A stretch of DNA of 5,959 nt from Desulfobacterales bacterium (GCA_025454075.1 JALOPD010000243.1:1-5959), one strand, 5' to 3'. Counted from the first letter of the stretch, positions 1 through 5,702 are shown. The notes: generated from the sequence alone by a model not told the origin. Made by a program: numbers and translations.

Positions 1-154
1 GCCGGAGTTCGTCTTTGAGCAGAAACTCCGGATCCTGAAAAGCCAGACGGTAGCTCGGCGACTGGCAGTGCGCGGCATCGACCGGCTTGCCGGCAATTCG
101 GGCATCCTCCTGGGCGGAGCGGAAGATCCGTGTACGCGGAAGTCGAACCGTCAT
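1..154 (-). CDS. LOG/TIGR00730-like Rossmann-fold protein, N-terminal part
   Basis: This is the first 51 codons of a minus-strand gene that runs off the left edge. The ATG (154-152) follows a strong Shine-Dalgarno sequence (AAGGAAGG, complement of 160-167) with 5 nt spacing. An in-frame TGA lies just upstream, so this start is firm. Residues 34-51 read PSYRLAFQDPEFLLKDEL followed by R. From memory this resembles the segment (xYRLAFxDxxFLLxxELRPVR) that precedes the Rossmann domain in proteobacterial TIGR00730/LOG proteins, a family that includes cytokinin-riboside-monophosphate phosphoribohydrolases and 'lysine decarboxylase-like' proteins. The catalytic PGGxGT motif would lie outside the window, so the function is inferred from the N-terminal signature only. 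The gene is divergent from the dehydrogenase, and its leader would cross the inverted repeats at 252-350. That this frame is coding is fairly sure; the family assignment is moderate. Confidence 0.6.
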   Translation of the reverse strand, partial: MTVRLPRTRIFRSAQEDARIAGKPVDAAHCQSPSYRLAFQDPEFLLKDELR

Positions 155-159
155 TCATA

Positions 160-167
160 CCTTCCTT
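160..167 (-). promoter_or_regulatory. Shine-Dalgarno of the LOG-like gene
   Basis: Read on the minus strand this is AAGGAAGG, 5 nt before the ATG at 154-152. A second ATG at 158-156 is in another frame and only 1 nt from the purine run. The spacing therefore selects 154 as the start and decides the reading frame. Confidence 0.6.
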
Positions 168-251
168 TCTCCTGCGGCGCCGTCGTCGCTTCAACCTGGG
201 CAGAGCCTGTGCGCTGAGAGCTACAGGATAAGGATGAGTCGGCTGATATCC

Positions 252-308
252 AAGGCCGGTCCTTTTGGAGGTGTTGAGCCTGACAGCGGGTTCCACCGGT
301 CCGGCCTT
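252..308. repeat. 8-bp inverted repeat interlocked with the 286-350 stem
   Basis: AAGGCCGG (252-259) is the exact reverse complement of CCGGCCTT (301-308). The right arm lies in the loop of the 286-350 hairpin, and the left arm of that hairpin (286-301) lies in the loop of this one. The two pairings would be mutually exclusive or would form a pseudoknot. That geometry occurs in regulatory RNAs, but in GC-rich DNA an 8-mer of this kind can arise by chance. Confidence 0.4.
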
Positions 309-350
309 CGATTCCAAATTCCCGTAATTCTCTGACCGGCTGGAACCCGC
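286..350. repeat. Long imperfect inverted repeat (16-bp stem, one bulge)
   Basis: Bases 286-295 (GCGGGTTCCA) pair perfectly with 341-350 (TGGAACCCGC). After a single bulged base at 340, bases 296-301 (CCGGTC) pair with 334-339 (GACCGG). This gives 16 base pairs around a 32-nt loop. No U tract follows on either strand, so it does not look like a terminator. It could be a structured leader of the minus-strand LOG-like gene, a REP-like element, or a remnant. Confidence 0.65.
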
Positions 351-483
351 AGACGGTGATGATGCCCATATGGGACCTCTTCTCCAAAAGAAAACTTCCC
401 ATGATGCCGTTTTTCCTGACGGTGCACTCGTCCATTTTTTTTTGTCGAGAGAGCCCGTCGCGGAAGATGCACGCGCATCTGAG

Positions 484-508
484 AAGTTGTTATGCATATA
501 TACAACTT
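484..508. repeat. Inverted repeat around ATGCAT, possible operator
   Basis: AAGTTGT (484-490) and ACAACTT (502-508) are perfect 7-bp inverted arms. They flank an 11-nt AT-rich centre containing the palindrome ATGCAT (492-497). The position is in the AT-rich part of the divergent region, about 330 nt from one start and 240 nt from the other. A dimeric regulator site is possible; no regulator gene is present to pair with it. Confidence 0.35.
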
Positions 509-607
509 ATATGCCAGAGTCCACCAATTATGCTTTCCGTTGTGCTTACGGCAGGTTGGCATGACGGTCTCAGGCAGGGAGCATCATCGCGAACCGAATT
601 TCGTCAA

Positions 608-621
608 TTTTGTGGACAAAA
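608..621. promoter_or_regulatory. TTTTGT-GG-ACAAAA palindrome, possible operator
   Basis: These are perfect 6-bp arms around a 2-nt centre, about 130 nt upstream of the dehydrogenase ATG. The short centre makes an RNA hairpin impossible without opening the stem, so a DNA-binding site is the more natural reading. Function is inferred from symmetry and position only. Confidence 0.25.
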
Positions 622-749
622 ATCGTCACCTGGCGAATATCGTCGTTGAACCCATGCGCGCGGAATGGTATCGGTGATGTCCGGCAGGCGCCCGGTGGAC
701 AGCGGAGCCGGTGACAGCCCGACGCCGGAAACCTGGAGATAGGAAGCCT

Positions 750-1904
750 ATGAACTTTGAATTCGCCACTGCCACCCGCATCGTGTTCGGGTGTGGGGTC
801 GCGGACCGGATCGGCGCCGAAGCTGCGGCGCTGGGCCGGCATGCGTTCATGCTGACAGGCTCCCGGCCGGAGCGCGCGGCGGCGCTGCTGCGCCAACTCG
901 AAAATCATCACCTTCAGCACACATCGTACCGGGTCGCCCAGGAACCTTCCACCGAACTGGTTCTCGCGGCGGCGCGTCTGGCCTCCGCCCGGAGCTGCGA
1001 CCTGGTGGTCGGCATAGGGGGCGGGAGCGTCATCGACGCCGGCAAGGTGGTCGCGGCGCTGCTCACCAACGGCGGCGATCCGATGGACTATCTGGAGGTG
1101 ATCGGCGCCGGCCGTCCCTTGAGCCGCATGTCGGCGCCCTTCATCGCCGTACCGACCACGGCCGGCACTGGGGCCGAGGTCACCCGCAACGCCGTTCTCG
1201 ACTCCAGCGCCCACCGCCTCAAGGTGAGCATGCGCAGCCCGTTCATGCTGCCGCGCTTGGCGCTGGTCGATCCGGAGCTGACCGTTTCGATGCCCCCGCC
1301 CCTGACCGCCGCCACCGGCCTCGACGCGCTCACCCAGCTGCTGGAGGCGTTCGTCAGCCGCGACGCCAACCCTTTGACGGACGCGATCTGCCGCGAGGGC
1401 TTGTCGTGCGCCGCCCGGTCGCTCTGGCGAGCATACACCGACGGCAAGGACCGCACCGCACGTGAGGAGATGTGCGTCGCGAGCCTTTTCGGAGGCCTGG
1501 CGCTGGCCAACGCCAGGCTCGGCGCCGTCCACGGAATCGCCGGGCCCTTCGGCGGCCGGTTCAAGGCCCCTCACGGCGCGGTGTGCGGCCGACTGCTGCC
1601 GTTCGTAACGGCAGCCAACATCGCGGCGCTTCGGGAACGGGCCCCCGGCTCTGTTGCCCTGGCCCGCCTGCAGGCCGCCGCCCGCATCCTGACCGGCAGC
1701 CCCGGCGCCGGCGCCGATGATGGTGCCGCCTGGCTGCAGAGCCTCAGCGGCCGGCTCGCGGTCCCTCCCTTGTCGGCCTACGGATTTTCGCCCGAACAGG
1801 CGGGGGATCTCGCCGGCAACGCCTTGCGCTCCAGCAGCATGCGCGGCAATCCGATCGACCTGACCGCGGCCGATCTGGTTTCAATACTCACTCACGCCAT
1901 GTGA
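750..1904 (+). CDS. Group III iron-type alcohol dehydrogenase (384 aa)
   Basis: Predicted cytoplasmic NAD(P)-dependent dehydrogenase of the iron-containing alcohol dehydrogenase family; the natural substrate cannot be told from the sequence. Length (384 residues) is normal. The nucleotide-binding Gly-rich motif GIGGGSVIDAGK is at 88-99 and PTTAGTGAE at 135-143. Aligned to E. coli FucO (metal ligands D196, H200, H263, H277), the corresponding residues are D192 (in GLDALTQ), Q196, H261 (in AVHG) and H275 (in APHG). The second ligand is therefore Gln rather than His, and the His normally four residues after H261 is G265. From memory, a subfamily with DALTQ exists, so this may be a subfamily trait rather than damage. 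The ATG at 750 is preceded by GGAG (735-738) and AGGA (741-744). An in-frame GTG at 711 would add a basic 13-residue tail not expected for the family. The next gene is 121 nt downstream, so the gene is probably monocistronic. Confidence 0.92.
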   Translation: MNFEFATATRIVFGCGVADRIGAEAAALGRHAFMLTGSRPERAAALLRQLENHHLQHTSYRVAQEPSTELVLAAARLASARSCDLVVGIGGGSVIDAGKVVAALLTNGGDPMDYLEVIGAGRPLSRMSAPFIAVPTTAGTGAEVTRNAVLDSSAHRLKVSMRSPFMLPRLALVDPELTVSMPPPLTAATGLDALTQLLEAFVSRDANPLTDAICREGLSCAARSLWRAYTDGKDRTAREEMCVASLFGGLALANARLGAVHGIAGPFGGRFKAPHGAVCGRLLPFVTAANIAALRERAPGSVALARLQAAARILTGSPGAGADDGAAWLQSLSGRLAVPPLSAYGFSPEQAGDLAGNALRSSSMRGNPIDLTAADLVSILTHAM

Positions 1905-1975
1905 TCGGACTGAGGTGCCTGCCCGGGCCGGCGGCGTCCGCGCCTGACCCGGCTGACGGCCTGACCGCGAATGCC

Positions 1976-2004
1976 TTTATTCGGCCGCAGGGAAGACTTA
2001 TAGT
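1976..2004 (+). promoter_or_regulatory. Candidate sigma-70 promoter of the protease-TPR gene
   Basis: TATAGT (1999-2004) lies 17 nt after TTTATT (1976-1981), in the one AT-rich patch of the 121-nt gap and about 20 nt before the start codon. The -10 box is good and the -35 box poor. A promoter here fits the long gap after the dehydrogenase gene. It is an inference by eye. Confidence 0.28.
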
Positions 2005-2025
2005 TGGTTTTATATCGAGGCGGAC

Positions 2026-3522
2026 ATGCGTAAACGGACGATACCTTTCATAGTTGCGATGGCATGGATGCTGCTGGGCGCCGACGGTGCCATGGCGGGG
2101 ACTCCCCTGGTGCGGCTGGTAAAAAGAATTCAGCCCGCCGTGGCCACGGTGATCACCTATGATCTGGAACGCAACATATCCAATATCGGGACCGGGTTCT
2201 TCATCAACCCGCAGGGCGATCTGGTCACCAACTTCCATGTGCTGGCGGGGACCTACCAGGCCGATGTCAGGACCGCGGAGGGGAAATCCTATCGGGTCAA
2301 GGCCGTGCTCGCCGAAAACAAGGCGGCCGACCTGTTGAAGCTTCAAGTGGACATCCCGCCCGCGGACCTGGCCTGGATTCCGCTGGGAGCCCGGCCGCCC
2401 GAAATCGGCGAGCGCGTGGTGGTCGTGGGCAGCCCGATGGGACTCGAGCAGACCGTGAGCGAGGGCATCGTATCCTCGGTCCGCGAGGTGCCGCCGGTCG
2501 GCACCGTCTTTCAGATTTCCGCTCCCATATCGAGCGGATCCAGCGGCAGCCCGGTCGTCAACAGCAAGGGCGAGGTGATCGGAATCGCCACCTTCCAGTT
2601 TCTCCAGGGCCAAAACCTCAATTTTGCCGTGGCGGCCCGCCAGCTCATGGGGATGCGCAAATTCGGCAGCCCGAAGTCGGTTTCCGAATGGACCTTCGAT
2701 CATTTGGGCAACAAGCCGCGGGTGGTGCAGGCGCTGTGTGAAAAAGGCTTCAGCTTTTCGGTCAACGGCGAGGACCAGCAAGCCTTCCAGTTTTTCAAGA
2801 AAGCCACGGAAGACGACCCGACCGACTCGGCCGCCTGGAGCGGCCTGGGGTCCTGTTACGCGGGGATGAATCACGCTGAGGAGGCCGTTGGCGCCTTTCG
2901 CCAGGCCATCGCTGCCGACCCTCGGGATGAAACCGCCCACTTCCATCTCGCGAACTATTACGGTCGGTTGGGCCGGTTCGACGAGGCGATTGGCGCCTAT
3001 CGACAGGCCATCGCCCTCAACCCGGACTTCGAGGCGGCGCATTTCAACCTGGGAGTGGTGTATGCGCGCACCGGACGGTACGAGGAAGGCCGCCAGGCCT
3101 TCGAAACCGTCATCCGGCTCGATCCCGATGCGGTGCCCGCCCATTTCAACGCCGGCATCGCCAGCAGCCAGATGGGGAACTTCGAGGAGGCGATCAAGGC
3201 CCAGAACAACGTCATTCGCCTGAAGCCGGATTTCGCGCCGGCGCACCATGCCATCGGCGAAGCCCTGTCCAAGCTCGGCCGCGAAAAGGAGGAAATGGCC
3301 GCCTACAAGGAAGCGGTCCGGGTGGACCCGGATTTCGCGCCGGCACACTACGCTATCGGGGCGGCCATGCTGAAAAAGGGCGACCGCAGCGGTGCCTTGG
3401 AAGAGTTCAAGATCCTTAAAAAGCTGGATTCGGGCCTGGCCGACACGCTGTTCCACCGGATCTATCCCAACGATGAACCCGTTCAACAGCCTAAAAGAAC
3501 TTCCAAACAGCCGCGGCCATAA
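2026..3522 (+). CDS. Exported trypsin-like (S1C/HtrA-type) serine protease with C-terminal TPR repeats
   Basis: Predicted periplasmic serine peptidase of 498 residues. Residues 1-24 form a signal peptide: basic RKR, hydrophobic core, then an AMA cleavage site before G25. The trypsin-like domain spans about 28-210. The triad is visible as H71 (TNFHVL), D102 (AADLLKL) and S173 in GSSGSP, a variant of the usual GNSGGP. Canonical HtrA/DegP proteins follow this domain with PDZ modules. Here residues 235-472 are seven consecutive 34-residue TPR units, the first degenerate, followed by a polar Pro/Lys-rich tail. By family knowledge the TPR part would bind a partner or substrate in place of PDZ. The ATG at 2026 has GAGG at 2017-2020. 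The 3' end overlaps the thioesterase gene by 50 nt, so the two are surely co-transcribed. The protease fold and TPRs are clear; the substrate is unknown. Confidence 0.93.
   Translation: MRKRTIPFIVAMAWMLLGADGAMAGTPLVRLVKRIQPAVATVITYDLERNISNIGTGFFINPQGDLVTNFHVLAGTYQADVRTAEGKSYRVKAVLAENKAADLLKLQVDIPPADLAWIPLGARPPEIGERVVVVGSPMGLEQTVSEGIVSSVREVPPVGTVFQISAPISSGSSGSPVVNSKGEVIGIATFQFLQGQNLNFAVAARQLMGMRKFGSPKSVSEWTFDHLGNKPRVVQALCEKGFSFSVNGEDQQAFQFFKKATEDDPTDSAAWSGLGSCYAGMNHAEEAVGAFRQAIAADPRDETAHFHLANYYGRLGRFDEAIGAYRQAIALNPDFEAAHFNLGVVYARTGRYEEGRQAFETVIRLDPDAVPAHFNAGIASSQMGNFEEAIKAQNNVIRLKPDFAPAHHAIGEALSKLGREKEEMAAYKEAVRVDPDFAPAHYAIGAAMLKKGDRSGALEEFKILKKLDSGLADTLFHRIYPNDEPVQQPKRTSKQPRP
2728..3441 (+). 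repeat. Seven in-register TPR units (34 codons each)
   Basis: Units begin at protein residues 235, 269, 303, 337, 371, 405 and 439, with no insertion between them. Units 2-7 keep the TPR pattern (W/H-x2-LG or AIG, then A/E near 20, P near 32). Unit 1 lacks the first helix consensus. At DNA level the 17-nt string CCGGATTTCGCGCCGGC occurs at 3226-3242 and again at 3328-3344, exactly 102 nt (34 codons) apart. That suggests a relatively recent unit duplication or gene conversion between the last units. Confidence 0.85.
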
Positions 3523-3976
3523 CTGCTTCGGCTGCAGCCCCATGAACCCGTCCGGTCTGCGCATGCAGTTCTTCACGGACGGCACGACGGTGTACTCGCA
3601 GCTGAAGGTGCCGGAGCACCTGTGCGGGTGGAGCCGCATCGTTCACGGCGGCGTGCTCACCACCATTCTGGACGAGATCATGAGCTGGTCCGCCATCCAC
3701 CGGCTGAAACGCATCGCCCTCACGCGCAGCATGTCGGTGGAGTTCGTCAAGCCGGTCCAGGTCGGAAGTGCGCTGCGCGCCGAAGGCCGGGTTCGTGCCG
3801 CAACCGGTAAGAACGATGCCGTCACCGAAGGGGTGATCTACGATCCGAGCGGCGACGCCTGTGCCCGCGCAACCGCCAACTTCAAAATCTTCTCCCCGGC
3901 CGTGGCCCGCCGGCTGGGAATCGCCGACGAGGAATCCATCCGCTGGTTCGAGCGGATCTTTGAATCCAGCGGGTAG
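3473..3976 (+). CDS. PaaI-type hotdog-fold thioesterase (167 aa)
   Basis: Predicted cytoplasmic acyl-CoA thioesterase of the PaaI/4HBT hotdog superfamily. HNCFGCSPMNPSGLRM (16-31) matches the Cys-x-x-Cys plus NPxGL lead-in common in this group. VHGGVLTTILDEIMSW (57-72) carries the HGG motif and the helix acidic residues D67/E68, placed where the catalytic carboxylate normally sits. SMSVEFVKPVQVG (86-98) is the typical central strand. Length fits the family. The start is inferred: no other start codon exists between 3473 and the conserved CFGC motif, and starting at M24 would delete that motif. The Shine-Dalgarno is weak (GGA at 3458-3460), which fits coupling to the upstream protease gene, whose last 50 nt overlap this gene in another frame. 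The acyl substrate is unknown. The next gene starts 105 nt downstream. Confidence 0.88.
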   Translation: MNPFNSLKELPNSRGHNCFGCSPMNPSGLRMQFFTDGTTVYSQLKVPEHLCGWSRIVHGGVLTTILDEIMSWSAIHRLKRIALTRSMSVEFVKPVQVGSALRAEGRVRAATGKNDAVTEGVIYDPSGDACARATANFKIFSPAVARRLGIADEESIRWFERIFESSG

Positions 3977-4021
3977 CGATCGGGAAAGAGATAGAGAGAG
4001 TCAGGAGTCCCTCTCGGCCAC

Positions 4022-4037
4022 CCGCCGCTTCCGGCGG
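4022..4037 (+). other. Perfect 6-bp GC hairpin between thioesterase and sensor genes
   Basis: CCGCCG (4022-4027), loop CTTC, CGGCGG (4032-4037). A stable stem-loop lies 45 nt after the thioesterase stop and just before the ribosome binding site of the sensor gene. No T run follows, so a Rho-independent terminator is unlikely. It may act as an mRNA-end stabiliser or be incidental. Confidence 0.35.
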
Positions 4038-4070
4038 AGCATCAACCGTCCGTGCCGCCACACTGCAAGC

Positions 4071-4075
4071 AGGAG
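4071..4075 (+). promoter_or_regulatory. Shine-Dalgarno that places the sensor start at GTG 4082
   Basis: AGGAG sits 6 nt before GTG 4082. The frame opened by this GTG gives a Glu/Leu/Arg coiled-coil that continues logically into the PAS protein, although the two are now in different frames. This site is much better than anything before the in-frame ATG at 4185. Confidence 0.6.
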
Positions 4076-4184
4076 CTTTTTGTGGAACCGAATACACCCT
4101 CCCGTGAACAGCTCGTTGAAGAACTCCACGACCTGAGATCGCGCGTTCGGCACCTCGAACGAATCAAACCAGGACCGGGAACGC

Positions 4185-5168
4185 ATGGAGGAACGGCTGA
4201 GAATCAGCGAGGAGCGCTTCAATGCCCTCGTTCAGGCTTTCCCCCTGGCCATCATCTCCATGGACTCCGAAGGCGCCGTGACGCTCTGGAATCCGGCCGC
4301 GGAAACCATCTTCGGGTGGAGCGAGCCGGAAGTGCTGGGCAAGCCCCTGCCCTATGTCGCGGAAACGATGCGGGCCGAGCACGTGGCGCTGCGCAGACGG
4401 GTATTGTCGGGAGAAGTCTTTTCCGGTCTCGAAGTCCGCAGGCAGAACAAGGGGGGATTGCCCATTGACCTTCGCGTCTCGGCGGTTCCTCTGCGGGACT
4501 CCAAGGGCGACGTTTGCGGCATCATGAGCCTAAAAGAGGACATAACCACGCGCAAGCGGGCCGAGGACGCGCTGCTCAAAAGCGAAGCCTTGTTCAACAA
4601 ATCGCAGGCGCTCGGCCGCATCGGCAGCTGGGAACTCGACCTGGCCGCCAACCGGCTGACCTGGTCGGATGAAGTCTACCGGATATTCGGATTGCGTTCC
4701 GAGGCGTTTGTCCCTTCCTGCAACGCCTTCCTCGATACGGTGCATCCGGACGACCGCGAAACGGTCAACGCGGTGTTCTCGGCATCGGTTCGCGAAGGCC
4801 GCGGCAGCTATGAGGTCGAACACCGCATCGTCCGCCAGGAAAACGGCGAGGTTCGTTTCGTTCTGGAGAAGTGTGAGCATGTCAAGGACGATGCGGGCGC
4901 GATCCTCCGCTCCATCGGCATGGTGCAGGATGTCACGGACCATCGGCGCTCGGAAGCCGCGCTGCGGGCGAGCGAGGAGCGCTTGACCCAGGCGTTGAGG
5001 GCCGCCGACGCGGAGCATGGGAATGGAATATTCGCACCAACAAAGCCGTCTGGTCCGCCGAGAACTATCTCGTTCTTGGTCTTGAACCGGGCAGCGTGGA
5101 GGCGCGGTACGAACTCTGGCTCGACGCGGTGCATCCCGAAGACCGGGCGGCGGCGGATCGGCTGGTGA
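4185..5168 (+). pseudogene. Largest readable piece of the sensor: PAS1-PAS2
   Basis: This frame is open from ATG 4185 to TGA 5168; only codons 1-276 (to 5012) are native. PAS1 spans residues 9-127 and PAS2 143-255. PAS1 has the typical start (FNALVQAFPLAIISMD), the NPAAETIFGW helix region, and ends in DITTRKRAED. PAS2 has the PAS_3-fold pattern (GSWELDLAANRLTWSDE, VHPDDRETV, then DVTDHRRSE). Residues 277-327 are out-of-frame sequence. If ATG 4185 is used, a soluble two-PAS protein without an output domain could be made. AGGA at 4171-4174 is a poor ribosome binding site for it. Confidence 0.6.
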
Positions 5169-5306
5169 CCGCGGCCGTCAAGAACAGAACCGACCTCGAC
5201 ATTTCCTTCCGGGTCGTGTGGCCCGACGGCAGTATCCATTGGATCAACGATCGGGGCAAGCTGGTCTACGACGAATCCGGGGACCCCCTCGGAATGTACG
5301 GGACTG
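5012..5306 (+). pseudogene. Sensor fragment: PAS3, shifted by one base
   Basis: Reading from GGA 5012 gives GAWEWNIRTNKAVWSAENY, then a VHPEDR motif, then FRVVWPDGSIHWIND and DPLGMYGT: a complete PAS_3-type domain matching PAS2 in layout. Adding one G to the GG at 5012-5013 fuses it perfectly to the preceding ALRAADA. The frame has no good start of its own. Confidence 0.7.
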
Positions 5307-5702
5307 TTCTGGTCCGAGGTCGTGCTCAAGAGCACCTTGATCGGAGGGCGGCGCCGGGTGCTCGCGGTGGTTCGCGACATGGACGAGCGCAAGCGGATCC
5401 AGGAGGCCCTCCGTCAGAAGGAAGAGTACTACCGGAGCCTTTTCGACGACGCGATGGACATCGTCACCATCATGCGGCCCGACGGGACCATTCTCTTCGA
5501 AAGCCCGTCCGTGGAGAGGATTGTCGGGTACAAACCCGAGGAGCTTGTCGGCCTGAACGCCTTCGCCCTCATCGATCCGGAGGACGCGAAGTCGCTCGGG
5601 CTCACGATCGTCCGGCCGCTGGCGAAGCAACTCGGCGGAACGGTCGACGTTCAGCGCGCCTCCGAGGCGCGGTTTCACGTCACGTTCGCCAACAAGCCCT
5701 GA
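5304..5702 (+). pseudogene. Sensor fragment: PAS4 end, PAS5 start and ATPase tail
   Basis: In this frame LFWSEVVLKSTLIGGRRRV begins in mid-domain as the last strands of a PAS, followed by the linker VVRDMDERKRIQEAL. A new PAS then starts (EYYRSLFDDAMDIVTIM, VERIVGYKPEELVG) and reaches IDPEDA, where the second half should follow. Instead SLGLTIVRPLAKQLGGTVDV appears, the G2-box end of an ATPase domain of the HisKA_2/HWE type, and the protein stops after 14 more residues. GTG 5322 could start it, but no ribosome binding site is evident. Confidence 0.65.

Larger units (their letters stand above)
155..749. other. Divergent intergenic region without a convincing gene
   Basis: About 595 bases separate the divergent LOG-like and dehydrogenase genes. 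The open frames here give Ser/Cys/Arg/His-rich translations with no recognisable domain. Base composition shifts toward AT between roughly 380 and 640. The region contains nested inverted repeats (252-350), a 10-bp palindrome CCCATATGGG (365-374), a 6-bp stem 370-375/397-402, a run of nine T (435-443), an inverted repeat around ATGCAT (484-508) and the palindrome TTTTGT-GG-ACAAAA (608-621). It is long enough for two promoters and leaders, but no hexamer pair close to the sigma-70 consensus stands out. I see no tRNA or known riboswitch core. Confidence 0.6.
4082..5702 (+). pseudogene. Decayed multi-PAS sensor histidine kinase
   Basis: This is the remains of a cytoplasmic PAS-domain histidine kinase; no signal peptide or membrane segment is visible. 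The order is a coiled-coil lead (4082-4168), PAS1 and PAS2 (to 5012), PAS3 (5012 to about 5306), the C-terminal strands of PAS4 (about 5304-5385), the N-terminal half of PAS5 (about 5410-5585), then only the last part of the ATPase domain (SLGLTIV..LAKQLGG). Lesions: (a) an extra C at 4169/4170 shifts frame; (b) one missing G near 5012-5013 shifts it back; (c) near 5304-5310, PAS3 joins the end of PAS4 in another frame; (d) near 5583-5595, PAS5 joins the ATPase end in frame, with the phosphoacceptor His and the N and G1 boxes absent. Single-base indels could be sequencing errors, but the two domain junctions cannot be explained that way. No kinase activity is expected. A terminator follows 30 nt after the stop. 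Confidence 0.82.

Noticed and set aside
2..217. Plus-strand open frame at the left edge reading EFVFEQKLRILKSQTVARR, reminiscent of a chain-length determinant (Wzz-like) segment
   Set aside because: The opposite strand has a better start, a strong Shine-Dalgarno and a more specific protein signature, so this is taken as its antisense shadow.
151..435. 94-codon minus-strand frame whose stop overlaps the LOG-like ATG (ATGA), as in a coupled gene pair
   Set aside because: The translation is Ser/Cys/Arg-rich with no fold-like pattern, and it spans the inverted repeats. Overlap alone is weak evidence.
415..443. GACG/CGTC stem followed by nine T, as a terminator
   Set aside because: The stem is only 4 bp and no plus-strand gene precedes it.
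555..571. Sigma-54-like site TTGGCATGACGGTCTCA upstream of the dehydrogenase
   Set aside because: The -24 GG is present but the required -12 GC reads TC.
711..749. GTG 711 as start of the dehydrogenase
   Set aside because: It adds 13 basic residues not expected for the family; ATG 750 has a good ribosome binding site and the expected N-terminus.
570..1574. 334-codon minus-strand open frame
   Set aside because: It is a shadow of the dehydrogenase gene, Arg/Gly/Ala-rich with no motifs.
3392..3472. ATG 3392 as start of the thioesterase
   Set aside because: The extra 27 residues are the out-of-frame reading of the protease TPR end and do not resemble a hotdog protein.
1888..3639. 583-codon minus-strand open frame
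   Set aside because: It is antisense to the clear protease-TPR gene. Long antisense frames are expected with GC-rich third positions.
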